Positions 33,842 to 44,572 of a stretch of 64,000 bases of DNA are shown here, one piece after another (within the stretch, counting starts at the first letter, position 1; every line of letters starts with the position of its first letter). Under the pieces are notes generated by a model. That model saw only the letters and a list, made by a program, of their open reading frames with translations. It was not told the origin of the DNA and searched no databases. The stretch spans positions 310,001 to 374,000 of the forward strand of contig JARGXX010000028.1 of assembly GCA_030374765.1 (NCBI GenBank). Direction: 5' to 3'. The translations under genes were made by a program, and so were the position numbers. Source of the stretch: Agarophyton chilense. Lineage: Eukaryota; Rhodophyta; Florideophyceae; Gracilariales; Gracilariaceae.

Positions 33842-35218
33842 CTCAAGGCCACAGCTGAAGCAGACGCGGAAACCACAGCAGCTATTTTGATGGACTGGTT
33901 TACATCTTTCGGCGTGCCAAAGTGCTGGGTATCGGAAAAGGCAAGCCACTTTAAAAACCAACTCGTGAAACAGATATCCAACGCTTTGAAGGCTCTTCAC
34001 CACTTCACTCTTCCGTATTGCCCGTAGAGCAATGGAGCCGTGGAGGTCGTCTGCCGGGAACTCTTGAGAGCTGCACGTGCAACATTGTCCAAGTTTCAAC
34101 TTCCGCTAAAAGCTTGGCCATCAGTTCTACCTCTCATACAGTCTGCACTGAACAATTCACCGACACGTACACTGAACGGAAATTGTCCCCTAACCGTCTT
34201 CACTGGCCTTCCAAGGGACTCTCCACTTTCTGTAATTGTCAAAAACCATCATATCAAGAACATCAAGTGTAACGTAGAAAGGCAGTCATAGAGGTGAAAA
34301 GTGTTATCGAAAGCCTTATATCGATGACTTGTACCACTACACTATCGATACGCCCTTTCGTCTACGAACTACACTATCGATACGCCCATTCGTCTACGAA
34401 CTACACTATCGATACGCCCATTCGTCTACGCAGCATCTTTCCTACTTAGGACCGATAGAGAAAGTCATAGTTCCTTCTCCTAATCGGTAGGATTTGTTTT
34501 ACGCGACATTAAACTGTTTACGCTACTGACCAGTGTCAGTACGCTAGCGCTCAGTCCTCTTCGCCTGTCCCCGCGGACACCCGGAGAACCTGCGTTCTTC
34601 GGTAGGCACATAACCGACCCCCCCCTCAGTTTGTCGACAAAAAGGCCAGAAACATCTCTCTCTAAGTTACATAGGAATTGCGAGGATAGAGCTAGTAAAC
34701 AGAGGAAGGCATCTGTTGACGCACACAACCGAAAGACTGGCATAAACTCCGCGAAGTTTTCGAAAGGAGACTTTGTACTTCGCGGTGTTTCACAGAAACA
34801 TATTGGATCTAAAATGAATCTCAAATGGTACGGACACTTTTGTGTCACACTCTGCCGAGACAACTACGTTTTCGAAGTTGAAAACTTGGTTACTGGAAAG
34901 AAGGAGTGGGTACACTAGCGCCGGCTGAAGTTCTTCAATAACAAGGATTTTGATGTCACTCAGGAAGCCAAGGACCATTTAGCCTACCAACCAAACGAGC
35001 TTCTCACAATTGAAGAATTGCAGGACATCCGAAGATACGTTGGTATGATCCAGATACTCGTGAAGTGGAAAGGCTTTAGCAACAAGGGAACAGATTGGGT
35101 CTCAATCGAATCTTTGAAGCATGACGTCCCAGTGCTGCTGAAGGAATATATTGAAGACCTTCAATCGTCCGGAACCCAAAAGCAGCGCAGAATGGCATGT
35201 AGCATCGATTTGCAATAA
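33842..35218 (+). pseudogene. pol: gypsy C integrase core and chromodomain-like C-terminus
   Basis: The core continues with CWVSEKASHFKNQ, where Glu stands at the usual second Asp, then a TAG (34024-34026), SNGAVEVVCRELLRA with the third acidic residue, and WPSVLPLIQSALNNSP. About 34285-34625 is extra sequence compared with gypsy E and includes a 32-bp tandem repeat. The tail resumes with KFSKGDFVLRGV and a chromodomain-like segment IQILVKWKGFSNKGTDWVSI, ending at 35218. Confidence 0.75.
34337..34430 (+). repeat. 32-bp tandem repeat, about 2.9 copies, inside gypsy C
   Basis: Each unit starts CTACACTATCGATACGCCC and ends TTCGTCTACG; only one base varies. It lies in the insertion that interrupts the integrase C-terminal region. 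Confidence 0.9.
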
Positions 35219-35247
35219 CCAGACAAATCTATCTGATTATTGGGAAC

Positions 35248-35577
35248 TGTTGATAGCAAGACCATTCTGGCGTCTAGAAAACCCATCGCACCTGCATCGG
35301 GAACCCAGCGTTGCCCAAAAAAGAAACTACCTGTTCAGGGTAGAGGGAAAAACGCGCTCGCAATCTACGCTGTCGTGGGTGGCCTATAAAAGAGTAATAG
35401 CGCCACCGAAAAACACAATAAATAAGCCAACCTCCAAACAGAGCTGTTTGGAGGAAGGGGGCAACCTCAAAGCGGAAGACATCTCTGAGAACTTGGTGCC
35501 TGCTCTTTTCTTGCCTTTTGCGCAGACCGTCGCCGGCCGGCCGTCCGACCCCGCCTACGCATCGTACTCGATCAACA
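35248..35577 (+). repeat. 3' LTR of gypsy C
   Basis: Same length and ends as the 5' LTR. The hairpin at 35431-35454 has changed to CCTCCAAA/TTTGGAGG, so pairing is kept by a compensatory pair of changes. Confidence 0.95.
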
Positions 35578-36083
35578 GCATGCTGTTTGCACGGCTGTCA
35601 TGATGCGGAGAGTGGAATAATGTTGGACTTCTATGGATGAAGGCTGGCCATACACATCATGCAAGAAGCACTTGTTATGTACGCCCCCAACAAAAAGCGA
35701 TCCATACGATTGGTGCACTCGCATCATAGAACTAATCAGAATTAACGATGCGTCGACGGGTACCGGTCATAGCTGAGTTCGGTAGGGATTACATGTCGTG
35801 TACTTCCATAATAATGCACATGTCTTGGTATATCAAGGCGAACAGACATTTCTTTCAAAGCCCGGAGCAACATGCAGCAACAATAGAGCAAATTATGTCT
35901 GAAACAGACTCCGTTTCATCTCACTGTCCCACATTAACATTCTCATTTTTCTATCTTCATGCTTCGTTCTGCTCAATTTACGAGAACTTTGCTGCTTCTC
36001 TGAGGCACTGGTGCATTGTGATGGCAAAAAGAGAATCCTCTGTTAGGTACGAGAGTCCAACAAGCAAGCAGATATCTTGCCTT

Positions 36084-36114
36084 TAGAGCACTTGAGATTA
36101 TCTCAAGTGCTCTA
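36084..36114. repeat. 31-bp perfect palindrome, right-arm copy
   Basis: Identical arms to 26711-26741 with the central base complemented, as expected for the inverted arm. Confidence 0.9.
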
Positions 36115-36465
36115 AAAAGGAAGCTCCCTTTGCAAGCAGTTTCATTGTCCGTATAATACAAATTATGCTTTACGTAAGGCTTCTTTCCGTTCTTCACTTC
36201 ATGAGAAAGCCATAGGTTGAAGGCGATCCAAATTCTGACATGCTCAGTCACCACAACAAGAGGTGTTGGACGAGTAGTCGACTGAGTAGCTCGTGTCAAT
36301 ATTGGCCGAGCTGTCCCATCCTCTAGGATCTTCAAAAGCAGTGTCAAATAAAAACATATCATATCTCTTTGACAGCAGAGAGATAACTGTTTCATCCATA
36401 TCGTCAACAAGTATTCCTGTGACCATAAACCAAGAAGATCCTGTCAAAACCCGTAATCCACCATG

Positions 36466-36473
36466 TATTTAAG
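36466..36473 (+). promoter_or_regulatory. TATA box of the broken vWA copy
   Basis: TATTTAAG, 128 bp before the ATG at 36594, unchanged from the left arm. Confidence 0.55.
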
Positions 36474-36593
36474 CTCTCCCCTCCCACTCACAACTGAAAG
36501 CTCCGTCCAAACAATTCCAAAACATCTTCAGAGAGATATTCTCCTTATTCTCCCTCCCTTTTCTCTCTTGCTTGCAAACGCCTCCTTTCAATA

Positions 36594-37685
36594 ATGGTTT
36601 TCCGTTTCCCTGTCTTCGCTGCACTGGCAGCCGTATCAGTGCTAGGTGTTCATCCTATCTTAGTTCCTGAAGTGTGCGAGGTCGAACATGTTTGCTACAT
36701 CATCGATCAGTCCGGATCCATAGATGGTAGTGAATATGCAAAAGAACAGAACTTCGTGGTTCGAATTTCCAACGAAATTGAAAACGCTTCTTCATTCGAT
36801 CCATCCATCTCGGCCGTTGCTTTTTCGAACAACGCCGCAATAATTCAGGAACCCATTACAGATCTAGCCGAATTCCATCGTAAAGTCAACGAGAACCGAA
36901 GATACAATGGTGGAACTGTTATTTCAAATGGCTTAACATAGTGCAAAGATCTGCTTAAAAGCAAGGAAGGTACCAAGGTCATGGTGCTTATAACCGATGG
37001 AATGACAATCCACTCCGATGAGCAGCCTTCCAAGACTCGTGCTACAGAAGCCAAGGCGGATGGAATCAAGATTGTCACCGTTGGTATTAGAGACTCCCAA
37101 AACAATGGGGTCAGCGAAGACTTTTTGAGGGAAATTGCTTCTCATCCCTCATTGTATATCGATTCCGAATTCGACAATCTTGACCAAAGGATCCCCGAGG
37201 TCGTTGAGTCCATCTGTACTCCAATTGAAGATGACAATTGTAAGAAGGCGTTCAATGCTTGTGATTTTAAATTTAGTGGACACCCCTGTTTGGCTACATT
37301 CGCTTTCACTGGCGAACCGGACCACAGCTTCACCACCCGTGTCATTCCAAAGGATGTTAGCTACAGCCTTGGCACTTTAAACACCAATTCAATGCCAGAG
37401 TTCCTTGATGTGGGTGGTAATAATGAATTTAGTGCTCTTCACATCACTGAGTTTGGATCGCAACGATTCACTTCGACGCATTTCAAGCCGTACTGGATCA
37501 TGCAGTAGCGTGCATCTGGAATTGGACATCAGAAATTCCATGGCAACCAGGAAAGCATTGCAAAAGACAAGTGTGTGCGAGTTTAATTCACTCAATACCA
37601 GGAGGTGAGGGATAACAGGATTAATAATCGCAATAACGTGCCGCGTTCTCAAAACAAATGCGTCGTCTTCCGTACTGCTGCGTAG
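36594..37685 (+). pseudogene. broken copy of vWA gene 2
   Basis: It aligns over its full length with 25140-26231 without indels. Three nonsense changes break it: CAG to TAG at about 36939 (after SNGLT), GAG to TAG at about 37506 (after WIMQ) and TAC to TAA at about 37585 (after KCVRV). About 18 other substitutions are scattered. The first stop removes the second half of the vWA domain and the whole C-terminal module. Promoter and start are intact, so a short transcript could still be made. Confidence 0.95.
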
Positions 37686-37854
37686 ACCACTTCTTCCGAT
37701 GCAAGAGTTCCGAAAGAGAGCTTTTTGTTGTCAGGTTTGATTGAAGTTGAATGATACCCCTCGAAAGAGGGCCTTCGTTCGTTGAGGAGTGACTTAGATT
37801 GAAGTCCGATATAATTAGAAACGGGTTGATATATTTTGCGTTACCAAATTCTGT

Positions 37855-37960
37855 GAGCAATGCAGCGTAACGACTTCCCGTTGCGCCGTTGCACTCCGCG
37901 ATCCATTGCAGGCAGCGCCGTTGCCCGCGATCGACTGAGTGCAACGGCGCTGCATTGCTC
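37855..37960. repeat. imperfect inverted repeat at the right palindrome border
   Basis: GAGCAATGCAGCG...CCGTTGCACTC at the left is matched by its complement GAGTGCAACGG...CATTGCTC at the right (24 bp); the left half is split by an 18-bp insertion. It may be a small foldback element or replication-error product; no target duplication is visible. Confidence 0.6.
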
Positions 37961-38116
37961 GCCACGCTCCAGAAAGCCCACCGCCATCTCTCTGTCACGA
38001 TATGAATGTCATGGACTACAAGTAATATGCACGAGAGAATAGATATTACATTGCAGCCGCTTAGGTAAATGGAGATGTATCATTAAGCCCTAGTCTGTAG
38101 ACTGAACACCAAACTC

Positions 38117-38124
38117 TATATAAA
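38117..38124 (+). promoter_or_regulatory. TATA box in possible copia B 5' LTR
   Basis: TATATAAACACAG lies about 165 bp before the first copia gag codons. A matching TATATAAACACA occurs at 47474 after copia C, so both are probably LTR promoters of related copia elements. Confidence 0.35.
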
Positions 38125-38283
38125 CACAGCCTCTGCTGCCGGAAGTCACCTGAACAACGACACAGACAAACTTCGACTAGCTCGACGCACAAATATCATA
38201 ATACCCGAATACTGTTCAATACTTAGTAATGGGCCTAGCATCAGGTTTTTCAACTAATCTTAGCCTTCCAAGATTCTCCTGAG

Positions 38284-40179
38284 ACCTCAAGAACGTTCTC
38301 TGGACCGATGGCAAAGGAAACCAAGAAGATTATGCTAGATCTGCCTCGCTCTGGACAGCCTTCCAAGACAGGCTGCCCGACCCAAACTCCAATAAGATCC
38401 CTGTAGCCTTACGAGGGATTATGTTGAAGTCTCAAATGTATGGAAGGGCAAGAGACTTGTGCTCTGCAATCTCAGACACCGACATTGCCTCGGATACTGG
38501 TGCAGAATCGATAGATAAGGCTAAATTGAAACAAGATTCTCTCTCGGCTGTCAGTGAATTCTATGCTAACTTTATTAGTCTGCTTCAAGTTTAGCGTGCA
38601 ACGAATGAATCCTTCAGGAATTTTGGACTCAGATTTGACGCCCAGCCATCCAAGTTCAATGCCCGATCAGGCACAGCCAAAATCCCCGAAGCCCTCACCG
38701 TGTTCATGCTCCTGGCAAACTCGGCGGTTGAAAACGGACAGCGTGTTTCCGTACGGGTGGCTGCATCAAACGGTACAACGTTGACACCGGAGGCCACCAC
38801 AACGGACTTCTTGGATACCGTCCAGTACGAAAAGATAGCGTCGATGTTGCGCCAGTGTGATGCTGCTCACAGTCCCGTACCGACTACTTCGTCTTGTGCT
38901 CAATCTCTGTCTGCGAGTTCTGCTCGGATTCCGCCTCACAACTATAGAAGCAATGACCATAATCGCTCGAAGTGACTGTCACCTACGATGAAGTATCCCT
39001 GCGACACTTGCGGCAAGTATGGTCACTGGAAGAGAAAACATAACCCTAACGGGCCCTTACCACCCCATGTAAGAAGTTTCGATACTTTTGTATCATCGAC
39101 ACAAGGTCGTTGCGGCGCTGTCGGTGATACCAGGGCCACAAGGTATGGCAACAAGACGATGTCATTTAATTCAGCCTCCCTCGTCTGCTCTACAGCCACT
39201 TTTAATTCTTTTCCTGTACCCTAAAGGCTTGGTCGTCTTGTAGACGACGGCGCACCATACTCGGCATTCCTGCTGATGGCATGCTGGACCGGATTCATGA
39301 TTCCTTAGGACAACATAACAGGTGGCAGTATGTCACTGGCCAATTTGCAAGCTCTCAACGACGAATCCTTGGCTCAGTAATCCTTACCGCGACATCAGAC
39401 AACGGGTCCGTCCTCAAGATCACCCACTTAGTTTTGGAAGGATCCTCGCAATAGGTGATCGGTAGAAATGTGACCCGTAAGACCAAAATTGAGCATCGTG
39501 GACGTAATGCACTTTTTTCATCATTAGAGGAGAACCTAATTCGATATCCGCTATCGACACAGGGTTTTTCAGTTACATTCCGCTTCAGAAGTTCAATTTT
39601 TCGACAAAGTACCTCGATTCTACTTCGTAATGTCTATCGGATGTCACCCTTGAGAAGTCAAATTGGTCTGATGTCAAGGCCATTGTGGACAAAGTCCACA
39701 AACATGTCTGCGGACATGCATGTTTCAGTGACTTCAAGCTGCTGTTGCAACGCAAAGTTCTATGGAACCATACGGTTTCGAGGTATGTTGCTGACATAGT
39801 TGCTAGCTGCAAAGCCTCTCGCTCAACTGCAGTTCCTCCACCAACTCGGAAAGTATCGATAATCTCTCTTTCGAAGTCATTCAATGACTTAGTTTGCGTC
39901 GATCACTTGTTCCTAGGTCAACTGTGTCTTTTGCAAATTATAGACCTGGTGCCGAGATACTTCACAGCCCACGTTGTGCCTACAACTGCTCTTCAAGAAG
40001 CTGTCATAGAATTTGAAGCAAGTTGGGTGTCGGCTTGGTGGTACCCCGATACCATACGTGGCGTCTGTTTTGTCTCTCGCGCATCTGTTTTGTCGCTGGA
40101 AATGTACCTACACAATGAAGAGGTGAATCAGCTTGAGGTCTTTGTAAATTTAACACGGTCAAAGAAAGAGTTTCTTTGA
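38284..40179 (+). pseudogene. gag-pol: Ty1/copia element B: gag, protease remnant, integrase
   Basis: Gag starts near 38284 (DLKNVLWTDGKGNQEDYARSA, IMLKSQMYGRARDLC), breaks at 38592, continues to the zinc knuckle CDTCGKYGHWKRKH near 38998, and then gives a protease-like LVDDGAPYSAFL near 39240. Integrase follows after several stops: HKHVCGH, SRYVADIVASCKAS and the core VCVDHLFLGQLCLLQIIDLVPR. RT and RNase H are missing. This is a copia order (integrase follows protease). Many stops make it a pseudogene. Confidence 0.7.
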
Positions 40180-40649
40180 ATGCTAAAGAACATCTTCGCA
40201 TCTGTTTTATCGCTCGAAAAGTCCTCGCGTACGATGGAAGCCATGAACAGCCGGATGGAGATGAGCTGAGAAGCAAAGATTTGTGCTGCATCATCTGGAC
40301 GTAATAAATGATCCAGCTTTCTAATCATCTTAGCCTCACAGGTTCAAATGTCGCGCCCTTTTTCTCATCGACATCCTGCGGACTTGGCCTGAGGTGATTT
40401 TAGGAAAGTTGCTCGAGTTGCGGCTGGCTAGCGCATTAGACGAGGAGGGAGACAGAACGATATGGAAGATGTGTGATGGGCCTGATGCACATATGCGGAA
40501 AGAGCGCCATGCGAGCTCAGAGAGCGCACTCTGAGTTGGGGGCCACGGCGCACTGTACGGTATCTGAAATGCAGCCAGAATTTTAATTGGTCTACATCTA
40601 GTCTATTTCATACATATCAGACGTCGTGTATTTTGGCCTTTTGCCCGAG
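40180..40649. other. no recognised gene
   Basis: It contains a few short direct repeats of the form GCATCTGTTTTRTCGCT (40082 and 40198) at the copia B end; nothing else recognisable. Confidence 0.4.
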
Positions 40650-40954
40650 TGTCACGTCACAAAATTGGAGGGCAGAAAAACGTGTACGCCCGCTGGCCAA
40701 TAGCGTGCTCTAGCATCCGCAAGGGCGGCGGAAAGAAACTACCACAGCACAGGATTGGAGGATGAGGACAAGTGTGTGACAGTTGAGCAATGGCGTGCCC
40801 AAGCACTCGCACGATCAAAGCAACAGAGATACGGGCGACATTTGAGGCCATGCCATAACATACGGGTGCACGGATTTTATGTACACAAGTGTACTCTACC
40901 GATCCATGTTCTGACAGACTCACCCTTGCAAAGCACGGATCGGAGCCACTCGTC
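40650..40954 (+). repeat. subterminal-type repeat block, copy 1
   Basis: Degenerate units GCCAATAGCGTGC...GGGCGGCGGAA...CACAGCAC..GATTGGAGGATG, the same as at 50200-50661. Both blocks end with AAGCACGGATCGGAGCC, after which the sequences differ. This copy has no transposase next to it, so it is likely a deletion derivative. Confidence 0.6.
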
Positions 40955-41269
40955 CCTTCCTAAAAACCGGGCCAAAAATGGGGTTAGAGCGCTTGTAAAA
41001 AAGTCAAATGTTTTGAAACAGTACATGAATGGTTTAAATATGACCGATATGGATCACTCATGACTAATTTTCGATGTTCCCTTTATGGAAAACACGTAGG
41101 GAGTGCTAGATATGATGGTTTATGGGAAAGTTAGACAATTCAGTACTGTTTTTTATTCCAATATTTGAATCACAAATTACTGCGACAAAATTTTCTCTAA
41201 TTTCATGTAGAGCAATCCCAAATGGGTAAATAATTCTTGACTGTTCGATTCCCGCTCTCTCGAAGAGAG

Positions 41270-42120
41270 GTAACTCAGCGAACGAGCCTTCCTGCCACCG
41301 ATGCGTGGGTGTAAGACCACAGTGGTTCAGGCAATACCTACGAAGGTGATGAACCCAGGAAAAGGGGAAGAATCAAAGGGGGATCCAAGGACAAGGATAT
41401 TCCGTGGACAACAGAAAAATATATGGCGAAAATGTAGGGCGAAATAGGACGCACGACCAAGCGTACCGACCTATGAAAGGGGTAACCACACTGGGTAACC
41501 GAAATAAAGACGGGTAAAAACAAACCTATACAGGAGCATTGTACTGACCTAAACACAAGAAAACCAACAAAAGAAAGAAACACACCGATAACGATGGTAC
41601 AGTGACGCCTAAACGTCCCGATGGGATAGATTAGCCCAACCGGTCGCAGTTTCTCCCGTTAAGAGATGGAGACTTGCGTAGGCGACATAATCTAAAGCCA
41701 AGCACTCGGTTACTTTTTACTTGGTGGTATCGATGGCGGTGAAGCCATCGCCTAAGTCTATTCTAGACAGTGAACTACACGGGTAGACTATAGTAGTGCA
41801 AACCAATCGATGTCCATACACGTATCATGCGTGTAACCCCAGCCTCGCACGTCCATCCGTGAACTACGGTGCTACTGTAAAGACTTAACTAACATACCCT
41901 CTAAGGTGTCTAAAATACTAAAAACTAATACTACTCATAAAATGATCAACGTTGTCCCCGATATATCGGACGCCATATGAATGGTGCCCTGATCGGTTAT
42001 AAGCGCACGCGTTGCTCTACAATTCAAGCTAGAGTACGCGTTGTGGATACACAGACCAACATCGAAGGCATTTTGTTTTGACGTCTACCGTACTGCGCGG
42101 TGCAGTTTCTGTTGTGAGAA
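41270..42120 (-). repeat. solo LTR-like block related to the gypsy A LTR
   Basis: It aligns loosely with 5188-6080, sharing the order ACTCAG...GAGCC...GTGTAA...ACCTACGAAGGTGA..., later AGTAGTGCA..CCATACACGT and GCGTTGCTCTACA. No gag-pol flanks it. The pair is strongly diverged, so this is an old copy. Confidence 0.45.
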
Positions 42121-42133
42121 GGACTTTTAGGAG

Positions 42134-42868
42134 TTACAGACCTACATCCAGAGGTTGGGTTACGTGGGACGTGTGTGTTGGGAGGGCGATCACGACTACG
42201 TTATTCTCCTTGAAGAGTTTCAGGGTTTTATACTGAACATGGGCACCGTATCCATCTAGAAGAAGTATAATATGTGTGTATGTTCGACAAAGGATCTCAA
42301 TTTCTGCGAAAAAGTTCCTAGGCCATTTGTAGAAAGTTTCGATATCAGTGTGATATTCCACTGTAGACTGTAGAGGTCTCGGAGCAGTGGGTATCCACAG
42401 AAATAACCGCGAAGAGCGGGTGTCGCCTTGCGAGGGATGGTTCTTAGATATCAAGAGTGTGCGAAAAGCAGTTAGGTGTGCCTGAACAATGGGGGGAATA
42501 CGTGTAATCACGAGGCGGATGTCACGAGATCGGCTTGACCACACTTGTGACAACACAAATAACCAGGTGACAGTGGAGAAAACAACACACACACACACAC
42601 AGAAAGCTGTAGAAAAAGGGCGGTAAACGCGCAACAGTAGAGGGTATCCTTGGAACAAGAGCAATAGCTCAGAACGGTTAAGAACTGATACTAAAGGTGC
42701 CCCTTTGTGGTAAACCACTTTAGGATTTCTAGGACTCACCAAGATGGTGTTTTGGTTCGTTGGTGGTTGTTGGTTGGCCTTCGCCGTCCGCACCTGGGCC
42801 TTGCGCCCTTTAATGTGCCACGAGGCAAAGCAAGTACTGTACAGTAAGGCATACACGTGGCGTGCCAC
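42134..42868 (-). pseudogene. DDE_1 (pogo/Tigger-like Tc1-mariner superfamily) transposase fragment
   Basis: The last 50 residues, LLLDGYGAHVQYKTLKLF, ENNVVVIALPTHTSHVTQPLDVGL, are the second-Asp block of DDE_1 transposases. Upstream VEYHTDIETFYKWPRNFF also looks family-like, whereas the first 130 residues read through a CA repeat and are probably not original. It stops right after PLDVG, where the protein should continue with the last catalytic residue, and abuts the LTR-like block. It is a truncated relic. Confidence 0.55.
42581..42602. repeat. (CA)n microsatellite
   Basis: A short CA run inside the DDE_1 fragment. Confidence 0.85.
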
Positions 42869-43034
42869 TACCTAATTATCTAAATAATACTAAATAAAAT
42901 ATTTGGTGATGGCACCTTACTGTGTACACTAAATACAGTACTTCCGAATTAAATTTCTCCTGTCCCAATCTTTCCATGAAGTAATTCTTCTCATAACTCT
43001 CGTAGTCGAGTATAGCCCAAGCAATAGCTTATGA

Positions 43035-44084
43035 ATGCCGTATCGCGACTTCGTAGTATTTCGATCGGTCGAACTCAGGTGCATCCAGAATGCTACAAGA
43101 TATGCTTCTCGCTCCCTACGAAATGCAGGTGGTCAATCACCGTCTGCTACAAGTCGTCGTGTTAACGAAACTGACGAGAAAGATTCGCCTGTACTCTCTC
43201 TACACCAGTCTCGAGACCAGGTCCAGGAAGATGATGATACAGAACACAACCGAGGTTTACACAGAGAAGCTGACATAACTCCTCCCGATTTTTTCCTTAG
43301 AAATCAAACACAACGCAGTATGCCTTCTGCAGCCATTCGTGGTGAATCCATTGCCGAAGATACTCGCAATGCGAGCTGTGTCCTCAAACACTTCAAAGAC
43401 AACCACTTTAAGATAGATCTGAACCCGTCTATTGAGCTCACTCTACGAGATTACAACGTCTGTCTTCTACAGCACCGTCTTACTCTGTCACAGAAGGCTA
43501 ACTAATTCGCAAATGTCCTTGATGTACCATCCCGCACTTTTTTGTTCAACAATGCAAGTGATGTTATGTCATTTGAAGATATGGAGAAGCTTACGGTAGT
43601 CGAGTACAACAGAAACGCTTGCCAGTTGCAAAAGTAAGACAAGCTGAGCACTCTGAGAATCGACAGGTTCATTTCTGAGAGGGAGATCAGTTCGACCTCA
43701 GAAGGGTTGACAAAGATAGACACTGTCATCGAAAATCTTTCTCCTCAGTGTCCCCCGAAATTCCCCTCTGAAACTCACAGGATTGGGTATTAAAAAAAGG
43801 CTTTACTTGGTATGTCATGGTCAAAGCTGCCGATCAGCAACACCGTGACGTCAAAGTATACCTTTAATGGCTTCTTTACATCTCTCCGCGAAAAACTACA
43901 GCTGGAAGAAGAAATTGAAGAAGCAAACCGGTCTACCGGGACTCATATTGCCAAGGGCCAAACCTTCTTTCAACAGTACGGTAGAGACCCGACGCATGTC
44001 CCCAAATATAATATTTACAAGGACTTCCGTCACCAGAAAGCACGCCATCAGATAGCTACATTCCAAACTCCTTGCTCGTTTTAA
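43035..44084 (+). pseudogene. gag: Ty1/copia element C: gag
   Basis: Open segments 43035-43505 and 43812-44084, separated by stops and frame changes, give a polar protein with LKHFKDNHFKIDLNPSIELTLRD and ISNTVTSKYTFNGFFTSLREKL. Assignment as gag rests on its position before a copia protease and integrase and on composition. Confidence 0.5.
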
Positions 44085-44572
44085 GAAAGCCGATGGAGGA
44101 ACAAATGTCACAGGTGCCGTTCCTTTTGGCAGCCCTGCCATCGCTGCAATCCTGGTTCCATTCGTAGCCAAGTACGCCATCGCTTGGAGAACGAGGTATC
44201 CGCTATTCACATCGTTTCTGAGCTAGTACTTGGCATGTAGGGAAAGAGTTCTAACTCTGATGAGGTCTCGGTCTCCCAAAAAGAATATGAGCCCGACAAT
44301 AGCGACTACGAAGTCCATCTGTTTGAATAACTAATGATGGGGAAGGCTACCGAAAATGCCCATGACATGTCATCAACAGATAAGGAGTGGTTTAATAACT
44401 GCTTAACAGGTTCAATGAGTAGCAAAGTCAATCCCCTCAGTGACCCGGGCCCTCAGGACTTACAGTAGGGTGACGAGGGAACCAGCCTCATCTTCGTCGC
44501 CCAGCCCGGTGGATAGCTTTCCACCGAAACACTCACCCGAGGCGCAAGGAAGTTATTCAGGATGTTGATGTA

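Larger units (their letters stand above)
29888..35577 (+). mobile_element. Ty3/gypsy retrotransposon C, full length with target duplication
   Basis: Both LTRs are 330 bp and have perfect 7-bp inverted ends (TGTTGAT...ATCAACA). The element is bounded by identical 5-bp target copies GCATG at 29883-29887 and 35578-35582, and the left palindrome arm shows the same site with a single GCATG. Order inside is gag, PR, RT, RNase H, integrase, chromodomain-like tail. Multiple stops, a frameshift and lost RT catalytic residues make it dead. Confidence 0.95.
29340..37863. repeat. right arm of the inverted duplication, interrupted by gypsy C
   Basis: Two parts, 29340-29887 and 35583-37863, join to form the reverse complement of 24960-27770. 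Gypsy C with one GCATG target copy lies between them. This arm carries the broken vWA copy. Confidence 0.9.

Noticed and set aside
34337-34430. CRISPR-like array
   Set aside because: The 32-bp units are directly adjacent without spacers and lie inside a eukaryotic retrotransposon.
35748-36086. 112-codon ORF in the right palindrome arm
   Set aside because: The left-arm counterpart is much shorter and the frame is not conserved between arms.
41240-41300. tRNA gene suggested by a B-box-like TTCGATTCC
   Set aside because: No matching T-stem, anticodon arm or A box could be folded around it.
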